NCBI GenBank assembly: GCA_018241505.1
Contig: JAFEDS010000029.1
Location: forward strand, 105,739-169,738
Origin: Pseudomonadota bacterium
Lineage (GTDB): Bacteria; Pseudomonadota; Gammaproteobacteria; Steroidobacterales; Steroidobacteraceae
Reading direction: 5' to 3'
Length of the DNA: 64,000 bases
The notes below the pieces were generated by a model. It made no database searches, was not told the origin of the DNA, and saw only the letters and a list, made by a program, of their open reading frames with translations. The translations under genes and the position numbers were made by a program. Shown here piece after piece: positions 8,987-18,166 of this stretch. Positions within the stretch are counted from its first letter, which is position 1, and every line of letters begins with the position of its first letter.

Positions 8987-9847
8987 TCAGCCTCCCGTCT
9001 CAAAGCCGGGGTACAGCGTCATACCCCCGTCGACAAACAGGCTGATCCCGTGAACGTAGTCAGCGTAGTCAGACGCCAACCACGTGGCCGCGCGCCCAAT
9101 CTCTTCAGCCTCTCCGATCCGCTTGTACGGAATCAGCTTCATCAGCTCCTGGTACGCCGCGGGCGTATCCCAGGCTTCCATGTTGATCGGCGTCCGTATG
9201 GCGCCCGGACAGATGGAATTGACCCGGATGCGATACGGGGCTACTTCCTGCGCAAGGCTCTTCATCATCAACATCACGCCTCCCTTGGAGGCTGCATAGT
9301 TGACGTGTCCCGCCCATGGAATCACTTCGTGAACCGAGCTGATGCACAGGATCTTGCCGGCCGAGCACGAGACTTCAGGGTTCACACCGCGTCGGCGGAA
9401 CTCCCGGACGGCCTCGCGAGCGCACAGAAACTGGCCCGTCAGATTGACACCCAGTACCCGGTTCCACTGCGCCAGTGTCAATTCGTGAAACGGAGCATCC
9501 TGCTGCAAACCCGCGTTGTTGACGAGGATATCGACAGTACCGAACTCTGCGATCATTGTTGAGAACATGCTCGACACCTGGCGCTCATCCGAAACGTCGG
9601 CCCGGATCGCCATTGCACGAGTTCCCTTCTCGCGCAGTTCCTGCGCGAGCGCCTGAGCCTTGTCCTCGCCTGAAACGTAGTTGATTACGACGTCCGCGCC
9701 TGCATCGGCGAGCGACATTGCAATAGCCCGGCCAATACCGGAACTGGCACCCGTGACGAGTGCCTTTTGGCCGCCCAACAGCTTTTGCGCGGGACAACGG
9801 GGCATGACGGGTTCTGGAAGATGAGCGTAGCGAGCGGGAGCGTTCAT
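8987..9847 (-). CDS. Short-chain dehydrogenase, glucose 1-dehydrogenase-like
   Basis: The 286-residue protein shows the classical SDR features: cofactor motif TGASSGIG near residue 36, VNNAG, catalytic Ser in CISSVHE, and Tyr/Lys in NYAASKGG, with a C-terminal FVDGGMTLYPGF. The closest familiar pattern is glucose 1-dehydrogenase of the Bacillus type, including the roughly 30-residue extension at the N-terminus seen in YghA-like relatives. It would oxidise glucose to glucono-1,5-lactone with NAD(P). The operon also encodes a gluconolactonase-type protein and two glucosidases, which supports this. Substrate is inferred. Confidence 0.88.
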   Translation of the reverse strand: MNAPARYAHLPEPVMPRCPAQKLLGGQKALVTGASSGIGRAIAMSLADAGADVVINYVSGEDKAQALAQELREKGTRAMAIRADVSDERQVSSMFSTMIAEFGTVDILVNNAGLQQDAPFHELTLAQWNRVLGVNLTGQFLCAREAVREFRRRGVNPEVSCSAGKILCISSVHEVIPWAGHVNYAASKGGVMLMMKSLAQEVAPYRIRVNSICPGAIRTPINMEAWDTPAAYQELMKLIPYKRIGEAEEIGRAATWLASDYADYVHGISLFVDGGMTLYPGFETGG

Positions 9848-9867
9848 GGTGAGACCCTCGAGTTGAA

Positions 9868-12522
9868 TCAGGATTTGAGCTCGGTGTGGGCATAGCGGGG
9901 CATCAGTAGTTTCGCGACCAGACCGGTCCAGCCGGTCTGATGCGAGGCGCCGACGCCCCGGCCCGTATCGCCGTGAAAGTATTCGTAGAAGAGCAGGTGA
10001 TCCCGGAAGTGCGGGTCGGTCTGCATGCGGGGGTGGTGCCCGAAAGCCGGCCGGCTGCCGTCGCGATCCGCGAGGAAGATCCGAGTCAGGCGCGCCGCGA
10101 CCTCATTCGCCGCCTCGTTCAAAGAGACGAAATGTCCGGAACCGGTCGGGCACTCGACCTTGAACTCATCGCCATAGTAGTGATGGAATTTTTGCAGCGA
10201 CTCGATGATGAGGAAGTTGACGGGAAACCAGATGGGTCCGCGCCAGTTCGAGTTGCCGCCAAACAGGCCACTATCCGATTCGGCGGGCTGATAGCGCACC
10301 GTCAGGTCCATGCCGTCATGGTTATAGATATAAGGATCGCGCTCGTGCACCCGTGACAGCGCGCGAATGCCGTAGTTCGACAGGAATTCGGTCTCGTCCA
10401 GCATGCGGCGGAGCAAGCGCTTCATGCGATGTCCGCGCAGCAAGGACAGCAGCCGCCGATGACCGCGCCCTTCCTCGTTCCAGTGTGAAACCAAAGCCGC
10501 CAGGTCAGGGCGATATTTCAGGAACCACTCCAAGCGGCGCTTGAAGTCCGGCACCTTATCGAGCAACTCGGGCTCGAGCGTCTCGACCGCGAACAGCGGA
10601 ATGAGACCGACCATCGAGCGAATCTTCAGCGACTGCATGCGCCCGTCGGGAAGATGCAGGACATCGTAGAAGAACTCGTCCTCATCATCCCACAGCCCGA
10701 CACCCAGGCCGTTTTCACCGCCAATGTGATTCATTGCTTCTGCGATGTGCAGAAAGTGCTCAAAGAACTTGGTAGCGATGTCCTCATAAACCCGGTTGCG
10801 CTGCGCCAACTCCAGGGCGATGCGCATCAGGTTCAGGGCGTACATGGCCATCCAACTGGTGCCGTCGGCCTGATCGATGTGGCCACCCGTCGGCAGTTGA
10901 CTGCTGCGATCAAACACCCCGATGTTATCCAGGCCGAGGAATCCTCCCTGAAACACGTTGCGCCCTTCGGCATCCTTGCGATTGACCCACCAGGTGAAAT
11001 TCAGCATCAACTTGTGGAGGATACGTTCGAGGAATTCGAGGTCGCCGTCGCCGCCGCGCTGTTTGCGGTCGATCTGGAACACCCGCCACGCCGCCCAGGC
11101 GTGTACGGGCGGATTGACGTCTCCGAATGCCCATTCGTAGGCCGGCATCTGGCCATTCGGATGCATGTACCACTCGCGAGTCAGTAAAATCAGTTGCTCC
11201 TTGGCGAATGAAGCATCGAGGTGTGCCAGGGGGATGCAATGAAACGCCAGGTCCCAGGCGGCGTACCAGGGATATTCCCACTTGTCCGGCATGGACAGGA
11301 CATCCGCGTTATTGAGATGCAGCCACTCACGGTTGCGGCCGTGGCGCCGGCCATTCGGTGGTGGCGGTTGCGCCGGATCTCCGTTCAACCATTGCGGGAC
11401 GTCGAAATGGAAAAACTGCTTGCTCCAGATCATTCCTGCAAACGCCTGACGCTGGACTCGACACGCGTCCGCACTCTCGATGCCCTTCTGCAGGTCCGCA
11501 TAGAATTCATCGGCTTCGCGGATTCGCCGGTTGAATACCTGCGAGAAGTCAGCGAACGGCTTTGTCAACTCACTGCGCGTCAAGCGCAACCGAAACTCGG
11601 CGCGGCCGTTGACCGGCACTCTCTCGCGGTACCAGACGGCCGCCTTGGTCCCGGTGTGATTCGGATTCACAGCATCGGTCCGGCTGTTGACCACACGCTC
11701 GTGAATCGCATCCTTGGGGTAGGCCGGTCCGGACGGGTCGTTCCAAAGCTTGCTCGTGTTGGTTTCGTTGTCGCAGAACAGGAGATCTTCGGGACGTCCA
11801 TCCGCATACAGAAAGTACGTTCCCAAACCAGCGTGCTCTGCCCTGATCACCTGCGCGCCCGATGAAGTGAGCTCCGGTTTGGTCCGCCCCTCCTTCCAGC
11901 TCCAGGTGTTGCGAAACCAAAGGTGAGGCAGCACGTGAATGTGCGCGGGCTCCGGCCCCCGATTCTGGACGCTCACGCGCATCAGGATGTCGTCCGGGCC
12001 CGCCTGCGCATACTCCACGTACACATCGAAATAGCGGTTGTCCTCAAACAGCCCCGTGTCGATCAGCTCATACTCGGACCGCCCTATGCCCCGACTCCGG
12101 TTCTCCTGCAGCAGATGGCCATACGGGTACTCGCGCTGCGGGTACTTGTAGAGCATCTTCAGATAGGAGTGGCTGGGGGTGGCATCGAGGTAGTAGTAGA
12201 GCTCTTTAACATCCTCTCCGTGATTGCCTTCGCCGTTCGTCAGACCGAACAGCCGCTCTTTCAGGATGGGATCGCACGTGTTCCACACGGCAACGGCAAG
12301 ACAGAGCCGTTGTCGGGAATCGGAGAGTCCGGCAATGCCGTCTTCACCCCAGCGATAAGCTCTGCTGCGGGCGTGGTCGTGTGGGAAGTAATCCCAAGCA
12401 TTCCCATGCGGGCTGTAGTCTTCGCGAACGGTTCCCCATTGACGCTCCGACAGATACGGCCCCCAATTCTTCCATCCGATTGCCGTCTCCAGTCGAGATT
12501 GCTCGACATTCTTATGTGTCAT
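9868..12522 (-). CDS. GH63-type glucosidase (MGH1-like (alpha/alpha)6 hydrolase)
   Basis: The 884-residue protein opens with the conserved block WGPYLSERQWGTVREDYS...WDYFPHDHARSRAYRWGEDG, found in bacterial GH63 'glucosidases'. Later motifs include MPDKWEYPWYAAWDLAFHCIPLAH (catalytic-domain Trp/Asp cluster), EWAFGDVNPPVHAWA, and NSNWRGPIWFPVNFL near the C-terminus. GH63 enzymes hydrolyse terminal alpha-glucosides or glucosylglycerate-type substrates by inversion. No signal peptide, so cytoplasmic. The ATG overlaps the preceding debranching enzyme gene as ATGA; this pair commonly occurs together. Confidence 0.88.
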   Translation of the reverse strand: MTHKNVEQSRLETAIGWKNWGPYLSERQWGTVREDYSPHGNAWDYFPHDHARSRAYRWGEDGIAGLSDSRQRLCLAVAVWNTCDPILKERLFGLTNGEGNHGEDVKELYYYLDATPSHSYLKMLYKYPQREYPYGHLLQENRSRGIGRSEYELIDTGLFEDNRYFDVYVEYAQAGPDDILMRVSVQNRGPEPAHIHVLPHLWFRNTWSWKEGRTKPELTSSGAQVIRAEHAGLGTYFLYADGRPEDLLFCDNETNTSKLWNDPSGPAYPKDAIHERVVNSRTDAVNPNHTGTKAAVWYRERVPVNGRAEFRLRLTRSELTKPFADFSQVFNRRIREADEFYADLQKGIESADACRVQRQAFAGMIWSKQFFHFDVPQWLNGDPAQPPPPNGRRHGRNREWLHLNNADVLSMPDKWEYPWYAAWDLAFHCIPLAHLDASFAKEQLILLTREWYMHPNGQMPAYEWAFGDVNPPVHAWAAWRVFQIDRKQRGGDGDLEFLERILHKLMLNFTWWVNRKDAEGRNVFQGGFLGLDNIGVFDRSSQLPTGGHIDQADGTSWMAMYALNLMRIALELAQRNRVYEDIATKFFEHFLHIAEAMNHIGGENGLGVGLWDDEDEFFYDVLHLPDGRMQSLKIRSMVGLIPLFAVETLEPELLDKVPDFKRRLEWFLKYRPDLAALVSHWNEEGRGHRRLLSLLRGHRMKRLLRRMLDETEFLSNYGIRALSRVHERDPYIYNHDGMDLTVRYQPAESDSGLFGGNSNWRGPIWFPVNFLIIESLQKFHHYYGDEFKVECPTGSGHFVSLNEAANEVAARLTRIFLADRDGSRPAFGHHPRMQTDPHFRDHLLFYEYFHGDTGRGVGASHQTGWTGLVAKLLMPRYAHTELKS

Positions 12523-14480
12523 GATTGCTCACTCAGGTAGTGCCAGGCGCGAAGTGTTTCAGCGACGCTCCAGGCTTGCGCAAAACAACCCCGTGGCGCA
12601 TGCGGTGCGTCGCCATCAAAGATTTCACTGACTGTGCCCAGACACGCATCATCCAGATGAAGTGCGAGGCCTTCGAGGAGGCTCAGAGCCTGCGGCGCAT
12701 TGCGAAAGACGCGATGGTGCGCAAGCGCAAACGGGCCCAGTAGCCAACTCCACACGGTACCTTGGTGATAGACCGCATCCCGCTGCCCCGCGCCTCCGAC
12801 ATACGATCGCGCGTACCTGGAGTCACTGGAAGCAAGGCTTCGCAGCCCCACGGGTGTCAGCAATTCGCGCGCGCATACTTCAACCACAGCACGCTCGTGG
12901 GATGGATCGAGCAAGCCCGTGCCGAGGGAGACGGCGAAAATCTGGTTGGGCCGAAGAGCCGTATCCTTGCCGGGCGCATCCGGTCCACCAATGACGTCGT
13001 ATAGATAACCGCCTTCCTCGAACCAGAAAGCGGCCTGGAACGCCTGTTTGACCCGGTCGGCGGCCGACCCGAAATGGGCAGCGCCAGACGAATCATTCAA
13101 CTCATTCGCCCACTCAGCCATCTTCATGAGCCCAAAGTGCCAAAGCGCGTTGATCTCTACTGCTTTACCGATACGTGGAGTGACGACCCAATCTCCAATC
13201 TTTGCATCCATCCAAGTTAGCTGAACGCCTGTTGCACCTGCTCGCAACAAGCCGTCCGTCGGATCAACCCGGATGCCGTGGCGCGTCCCACGCTCGTGCC
13301 AGTCCACGATCTGCTTCAGTGTCCGGTAGATTTCCCCCAGCAGTGACCGATTCGGGGTGGCATCGAGGTAGGTGGATACGGCATGAAAAAACCACAATGC
13401 CGCATCGACCGTGTTGTACTCGGGCGCCTCGCCACTGTCGGGGAAGCGGTTGGGCAACATCCCCTGATCGGCATGCCGCGCGAACGTGCGCAGAATCTCG
13501 GCCGCATCCTCCAGCCGGCCGGTCGGGATAGTCAGTCCTGGCAGCGCAATCATGGTGTCGCGGCCCCAATCGCTGAACCAGGGATAACCTGCAATGACCG
13601 TCTTCCCGGCGGGCGCTCGATTTACAATGAATTGATCGGCAGCCAATGTGAGTCGTCGGATCCACGACGGCGCCCTTGCAGGAACCGTCTTCAACACCGA
13701 CTCTGTGCGCGTGGAGTGACTGCGCAGGGCTGCTTCGGCAGCCAGCGGCTCACCCGCTTCTGAGGTAGCTATCAAGGTGGCTGTCTCTCCCTGTTTCAAG
13801 GCACAAAGGAAAGTACCCACACTGAGCAAATCTTCGGAATCATCCAGGCCGCGTTGGCCTTCTGCGCGATGCTTGAATCGCCAATACCATTCGGGTTGCA
13901 GCCGGAACTCGCCACGGTCCAGCAGCAGACGATAAGGTCGAGCACCACTGAAGGCTGCAACAGCACATCCTCCCGCTTCGGCGCGAACATCGAGCGACCA
14001 GCCCCCTTGGGCGTGACTGTGATAGTCGCGGTATGTGCACAGCGGATTCAGGTCGAGCCCGATCGCCGTCCCGGCAACCAGAAGACGGAAGCTGACGTAT
14101 GTCGTGTTGCGACCTTCCGCCATCCACAGACGCTGCTCGAGCACCGCGCCTTCGATGACGTAGCGCCATGTTGGAATACCGTCGACAACACGGAAGTTCG
14201 CGAGGAACTGAAAGCCCTGCGGGGCTATCGTGCCGTCGGTAAACTCATTGCAACTGAGCTGGTAGCGCCGCTCACCCAGAGTGACGGTCACGTCTGCTTT
14301 GGCCAACATGACCACCCTGTCTACCGGCGGCCGCAGCGAAGCGGTCAGCCAGCTATGATAGCGTCGTGTATTGGCCTGGGAAATTGTTCCGCAGGCGAAT
14401 CCACCGATGCCATTTGTCACCAGCCATTCCCGTGCGAGTGCATCGGGTTCCTGAGCAATACAAGATCGGGGGAGCGTCAT
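12519..14480 (-). CDS. Amylo-alpha-1,6-glucosidase (GDE-type debranching enzyme)
   Basis: The 653-residue protein has an N-terminal GDE domain (EWLVTNGIGGFACGTISQANTRRYHSWL) and a C-terminal (alpha/alpha)6 barrel with AGYPWFSDWGRDTMIALPGL, RFPDSGEAPEYNTVDAALWF, and the late GTVWSWLLGPFALAH block. Asp and Glu residues in SDWGRD and SEIFDGDAPHAPRGC are the likely catalytic acids of this family. It removes alpha-1,6-linked glucose branches or hydrolyses other glucosides. The ATG at 14480 overlaps the lactonase stop (ATGA) and matches the family N-terminus; a frame extension to 14636 is rejected. Confidence 0.9.
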   Translation of the reverse strand: MTLPRSCIAQEPDALAREWLVTNGIGGFACGTISQANTRRYHSWLTASLRPPVDRVVMLAKADVTVTLGERRYQLSCNEFTDGTIAPQGFQFLANFRVVDGIPTWRYVIEGAVLEQRLWMAEGRNTTYVSFRLLVAGTAIGLDLNPLCTYRDYHSHAQGGWSLDVRAEAGGCAVAAFSGARPYRLLLDRGEFRLQPEWYWRFKHRAEGQRGLDDSEDLLSVGTFLCALKQGETATLIATSEAGEPLAAEAALRSHSTRTESVLKTVPARAPSWIRRLTLAADQFIVNRAPAGKTVIAGYPWFSDWGRDTMIALPGLTIPTGRLEDAAEILRTFARHADQGMLPNRFPDSGEAPEYNTVDAALWFFHAVSTYLDATPNRSLLGEIYRTLKQIVDWHERGTRHGIRVDPTDGLLRAGATGVQLTWMDAKIGDWVVTPRIGKAVEINALWHFGLMKMAEWANELNDSSGAAHFGSAADRVKQAFQAAFWFEEGGYLYDVIGGPDAPGKDTALRPNQIFAVSLGTGLLDPSHERAVVEVCARELLTPVGLRSLASSDSRYARSYVGGAGQRDAVYHQGTVWSWLLGPFALAHHRVFRNAPQALSLLEGLALHLDDACLGTVSEIFDGDAPHAPRGCFAQAWSVAETLRAWHYLSEQS

Positions 14481-16099
14481 GGCCGAATCCCGGGAATCAG
14501 AAGTTGCACTCGGTAGAGCGCGCTTCTTGCGCACAAATACAGCGTTCGGCCGTCTTCTGCGCCCCAGGCGAAGTTGTGGACCGGCTTGGGCGCGCGAATC
14601 GTTCCGAGGTGCTTGCCGGTGGCATCGAATATCCACACACCGCCGGGAGCCGACAGATACAGGTTGCCCCTGACATCGGCCTTCATCCCATCCAGAGCCT
14701 CGTCGCCGGGAATCTGGCGCGTCAGATCAATGAAGACTTCGCCCTTACCCACGCTGCCATCGGGCATGACGCGATAGCGCGTCACTGTCTTTGCAGCGGG
14801 GTCCCAATTGCTCACATAGAGATACTTCTCGTCCGGGGAAAAGGCGATGCCATTTGGACCTTTGAGGTCTTTGGTCAGGAGCTGCAAGTGACCTGACTTC
14901 CAGCGGAAAACGCCGCTGTAAGGCAACTCCCTGCGAGGGTCGTCGAAGAACTTGGGCAATCCAAAGGGCGGATCCGTGAAGTACAGCGAGCCGTCCGACT
15001 TGTAGACCAGATCATTTGGGCTGTTGAGACGCTTCCCCTCGAATGAGGCGGCCAGTACGGTCAGCGAGCCATCGCGCTCGAGCCGGGTGACTCTATGACG
15101 GCCGTGCTCGTTGATTGTCAGCCGCCCTTCTCGGTCCAATGTCAGCCCGTTTGAACCGGGTTGACCGTATTCCGCAATATCGGCGCCGTCATAACCGCTC
15201 TTCTCGCGGAACACGGCGAGCGGCTTGCCTTCTGTATATTGGTAGATGGTGTTGTGATTGGGATCGCTGAAGAGCAACGCCTGTTGTTGGCGAATCCAGA
15301 TCGGCCCCTCGGTGAACTGGAAGCCCTCAGCCACTTTGAACAGCTTCGCGTTGGCGGGCACAATGGCTTCTATGGCGGGGTCGTCGCGCTCCACCGCGAT
15401 GTTGACTTCGTGGGGTGAGACAGCAACCGGAGACTCGCTGCCGGGCAGGAACTGCAGCTTCGCTTCATGTATGAATATATAGTTGGTGGGCGCATCGGAA
15501 ATCGGCCCATTCATCCCGAAGACGGCCAATTGGATGTGCTGGCCGGGCTGGGCATCCCTGGCAATCAGCACACGATTGGGTGCGTTCCAGCCGGCGACTA
15601 CGGAGCCGCCGCTTTGACCGAACTGCCGCCCAATTTCGCCGTCCACCCACACTTCGGCATAGTCGTCCAAGCGGGTCTCGAACCAAACTGAAGATCCCTT
15701 TGTGTCAATTCCGCCCACGCTGTCGGGCAGCGTCAGGTTGATCCGGTACCAATTAAAGGAGACACGGCCTGTGCCCCGGCGCGCGGCGAGGGAAGTCGGT
15801 TCGATCGTTTGCCAATGCGAGTCATCGAAGTCGGCTGGACCCGCGTGTGGTTCGATGTCATTGGTTGTCCGCTCACGCCCGGTCGGTTGTCCTGCGGCGT
15901 CAGGCGCGCGGAAGGCGGTCTCGACGATTCGCGCGTCGGAGTATCTCCACGAGCCCTTTACCGCAGCGATACCGGAATCAGTTGCAAGGTCGACCGTGGC
16001 GAGCGGCGTTGTCATCGATTCGTGGTCGCTCACAGTTCCAGCCAGCGCCGGCGCCATGACGGCAATACTCAACAGGAGTTGGATCGCCAGGGATCTCAT
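14477..16099 (-). CDS. Secreted SMP-30/gluconolactonase-like protein with N-terminal jelly-roll domain
   Basis: The 540-residue protein has a signal peptide (MRSLAIQLLLSIAVMAPALAG). Residues about 35-220 form a beta-galactosidase-like carbohydrate-binding module (FNWYRINLTLPDSVGG, VWFETRLDDYAEVWVDGEIG). Residues about 245-540 form the SMP-30 six-blade propeller, with FTEGPIWIRQQQALLFSDP, GSNGLTLDREGRLTINEHG, LNSPNDLVYKSDGSLYFTDPPFG and GPNGIAFSPDEKYLYVSNWD carrying the metal ligands. Family members hydrolyse sugar lactones. Here it is presumably periplasmic. Overlaps its neighbours as ATGA on both sides. Confidence 0.88.
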   Translation of the reverse strand: MRSLAIQLLLSIAVMAPALAGTVSDHESMTTPLATVDLATDSGIAAVKGSWRYSDARIVETAFRAPDAAGQPTGRERTTNDIEPHAGPADFDDSHWQTIEPTSLAARRGTGRVSFNWYRINLTLPDSVGGIDTKGSSVWFETRLDDYAEVWVDGEIGRQFGQSGGSVVAGWNAPNRVLIARDAQPGQHIQLAVFGMNGPISDAPTNYIFIHEAKLQFLPGSESPVAVSPHEVNIAVERDDPAIEAIVPANAKLFKVAEGFQFTEGPIWIRQQQALLFSDPNHNTIYQYTEGKPLAVFREKSGYDGADIAEYGQPGSNGLTLDREGRLTINEHGRHRVTRLERDGSLTVLAASFEGKRLNSPNDLVYKSDGSLYFTDPPFGLPKFFDDPRRELPYSGVFRWKSGHLQLLTKDLKGPNGIAFSPDEKYLYVSNWDPAAKTVTRYRVMPDGSVGKGEVFIDLTRQIPGDEALDGMKADVRGNLYLSAPGGVWIFDATGKHLGTIRAPKPVHNFAWGAEDGRTLYLCARSALYRVQLLIPGIRP

Positions 16100-16977
16100 G
16101 ACTGCGTTTCACCTGATGACTTGATGACGTAGTAGCGGAAAGGCGCGTGAACCACCTTGAACCAGTGGGGGACTCCATTTGGGATTGTCATCACGTCGCC
16201 TTTAACGAGCTTCTGCTCGGTGCCTCCTTCGATTTCTCTACCCCGAATTTCGCCGGGCGACTGTTCATGTGGTTCAACAACTCGCCCACCGGTGACGACA
16301 GTCGCGGTGCCTTCGAGCACATAGAGAATGTCCGTATCGGCGAGATGGACCTCCGCCTCGCCCGATCCTTCGCGTCTGCTTGCGTTGACACTGAATCCGG
16401 GGCCTGTCGCAACCGTGCTGCCCGTAGTGCCGGCCGAATACGCATTGGTCACCGCAGCCGCGGGTACGTGATTCACCTTTGCCGTGGAGTGGTTTGCATC
16501 GATGGCCGCAGCGCCTGCCATCGCGACCTCTTCATCCTGTTGGGCACTCGAGGCACCACTCACACCGATTCCACCGACGATCTGGCCCGCCGCGACAATA
16601 GGCACACCACCCTGAAGCGGTGTAAACCAGGTGACGGCGGCCACATCGACCATCGCGGTCCGCCCTTTGTTGATACCCTCTTCGATGCCGCGAGTTGGCC
16701 GCTTGAATACAACCGCTGTGCGTGCCTTTCCAACAGAGATGTCACTTCCCGCTGAAAAGGTGCCGTCGAGCCGCTCGACATAGATCGTATGCCCACCCGC
16801 ATCCACCACCGCGATGGAAGCGCCCGGGGCGTTGTGTGTCCTCGCGAACTCCACTGCCGCGGCTGCCACGCGCTTAGCCCCCTCCAGAGTCAAAGAAGGC
16901 TGATTCACAATGTCAGCACCGAGCGCCACATGAGAGGCGATGAGAGTGAACAGACCCACAGCTAAAGACGATCTCAT
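16096..16977 (-). CDS. Secreted GlcG/HbpS-like domain fused to a cupin domain
   Basis: The 293-residue protein has a signal peptide (MRSSLAVGLFTLIASHVALGAD). Residues about 28-165 form a GlcG/HbpS (DUF336) domain: LTLEGAKRVAAAAVEFAR, SIAVVDAGGHTIYVERLDG and a GGIGVSGASSAQQDEEVA tail. Residues about 190-290 form a cupin with DILYVLEGTATVVTGG, GDVMTIPNGVPHWFKV and a YYVIK end. GlcG-type proteins bind heme or small molecules; cupins bind metals and often act on sugars. The fusion could sense or isomerise a periplasmic product. The ATG at 16977 is used because it overlaps the previous stop and begins the signal peptide. Confidence 0.83.
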   Translation of the reverse strand: MRSSLAVGLFTLIASHVALGADIVNQPSLTLEGAKRVAAAAVEFARTHNAPGASIAVVDAGGHTIYVERLDGTFSAGSDISVGKARTAVVFKRPTRGIEEGINKGRTAMVDVAAVTWFTPLQGGVPIVAAGQIVGGIGVSGASSAQQDEEVAMAGAAAIDANHSTAKVNHVPAAAVTNAYSAGTTGSTVATGPGFSVNASRREGSGEAEVHLADTDILYVLEGTATVVTGGRVVEPHEQSPGEIRGREIEGGTEQKLVKGDVMTIPNGVPHWFKVVHAPFRYYVIKSSGETQS

Positions 16978-17972
16978 GGCGTGCTCCCCAAATTGGCTGG
17001 CCCAAGACGGGCATGTTGCGCGGCAAGGTTGATGAAGGCCGGCGGCCGCGCGGCACCCGACGGCAGTCGCGAGTGCATATGGGTTCGCGAGCTCAATCGT
17101 TCGAGCCTGCGCAAAGTCTCGCCAAGCCGCTTGGGTGTACCGAGGTCCGACCATCCGCATAGCGGTGCGGCGACGACACTCAGCGACTGCTCGGAGCCCT
17201 GTGTAATCGCGCTCGAGAAGTCGATTGACGGCAAAGTGGCGTACATCTCACGCAGCGCTCGAGCAGAGTCCGCGCGCGCCAGGGCAGTCGCCATGGCCTC
17301 GACGCTGTCAGGCATCCTGCGGCGGAATATCCCCAGCAGAGACGGACCATCCGCCGCAAAAATGAAGCTATTCCACAGTGCTCCAGCACAGAGCAGCTCC
17401 CTGGCCCGGGCCGGGTCGGGCTTCTCTACGAAGCGCAACACCGCGTACGTGTCGGCGGCCAGCATCCGGCCAGGCACGATGTAACCGAGATCCGGATCCG
17501 GTTCCTCCGGTTCGATGCCGACCATCGCCAGTCCGCGTGCTTCGTTTCCTACACGGGTGACGGCAGTGCGGGCTGCACTGGCCAAAGCGCTTTCATCACG
17601 CACATGGTGATCGGCAGGCAGGAACAAAATTCGCGCGAACGGATCGCGCGCAAGGATTGCCAGAACGGCAAGCAAAATTCCGTGGGCGGTACCGCAATTG
17701 GTCGGTTGCACGAGGGTGTTGGCTTCGCGCATCGCCCAGCGCATCCGCGCCCAGTAGCGGCGATGCTGATCGGAAACCATCACGTAAACCCGTTCGGCAG
17801 GCACAACCTTGGAGGCGCGGGAGACGGCTTCCTCGAGCAGCGATCGGCCGCCATCGAGGGAGCAAAATTGTTTTGGCACCGCATTGCCGGCGGGATCGGT
17901 GGTGAGCGTGGCGAGCCGAGTGCCATCGCCTGCGGCGAGCACGACGGCCCAGGTATTTCGGCACGCTCTCAT
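16974..17972 (-). CDS. Mannose-1-phosphate guanylyltransferase-like nucleotidyltransferase
   Basis: The 332-residue protein carries the nucleotide-sugar pyrophosphorylase signature VVLAAGDGTRLATLT...VPKQFC, the metal-site region LFLPADHHV, PDLGYIVPG, and FVEKPDPARARELL. It lacks the C-terminal isomerase domain of bifunctional ManC, so it makes only the GDP-mannose step if it is active on mannose-1-phosphate. A start at 17972 keeps the canonical N-terminus and overlaps the preceding small ORF (ATGA); its own end overlaps the GlcG-cupin gene. Its presence in an otherwise catabolic operon is unexpected. Confidence 0.85.
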   Translation of the reverse strand: MRACRNTWAVVLAAGDGTRLATLTTDPAGNAVPKQFCSLDGGRSLLEEAVSRASKVVPAERVYVMVSDQHRRYWARMRWAMREANTLVQPTNCGTAHGILLAVLAILARDPFARILFLPADHHVRDESALASAARTAVTRVGNEARGLAMVGIEPEEPDPDLGYIVPGRMLAADTYAVLRFVEKPDPARARELLCAGALWNSFIFAADGPSLLGIFRRRMPDSVEAMATALARADSARALREMYATLPSIDFSSAITQGSEQSLSVVAAPLCGWSDLGTPKRLGETLRRLERLSSRTHMHSRLPSGAARPPAFINLAAQHARLGPANLGSTP

Positions 17973-18166
17973 TGCAGCCGCCCTTGGGATGCGCGTCCCG
18001 AGCGATGCCAGGAAATCCCCCGCGCCCCGCGAGTCAACCAATGCTCATGCAACGTCGTCAGATCGTGCGGCAGGTTCGCTGGCGGCCAGCTCTTGTGGGT
18101 TGGCACAGTCACAATCAATGCCTGTTCACGATAGGTATCGATGGGTCGATCCGGCTCATTTTTCAC
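17969..18166 (-). CDS. Small hypothetical protein, first gene of the sugar operon
   Basis: This 65-residue frame begins MKNEPDRPIDTYREQALIVTV from a GTG with AAGGGAG about eight bases upstream; the same frame stays open to a weaker GTG at 18214. The product is basic and His/Trp-rich (HDLTTLHEHWLTRGARG), without a signal peptide or membrane span. Its stop overlaps the guanylyltransferase ATG as ATGA, exactly like most junctions downstream, and codon use looks coding. I recognise no family. It could be a regulator or leader peptide, or a small enzyme subunit. Confidence 0.55.
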   Translation of the reverse strand: MKNEPDRPIDTYREQALIVTVPTHKSWPPANLPHDLTTLHEHWLTRGARGISWHRSGRASQGRLQ

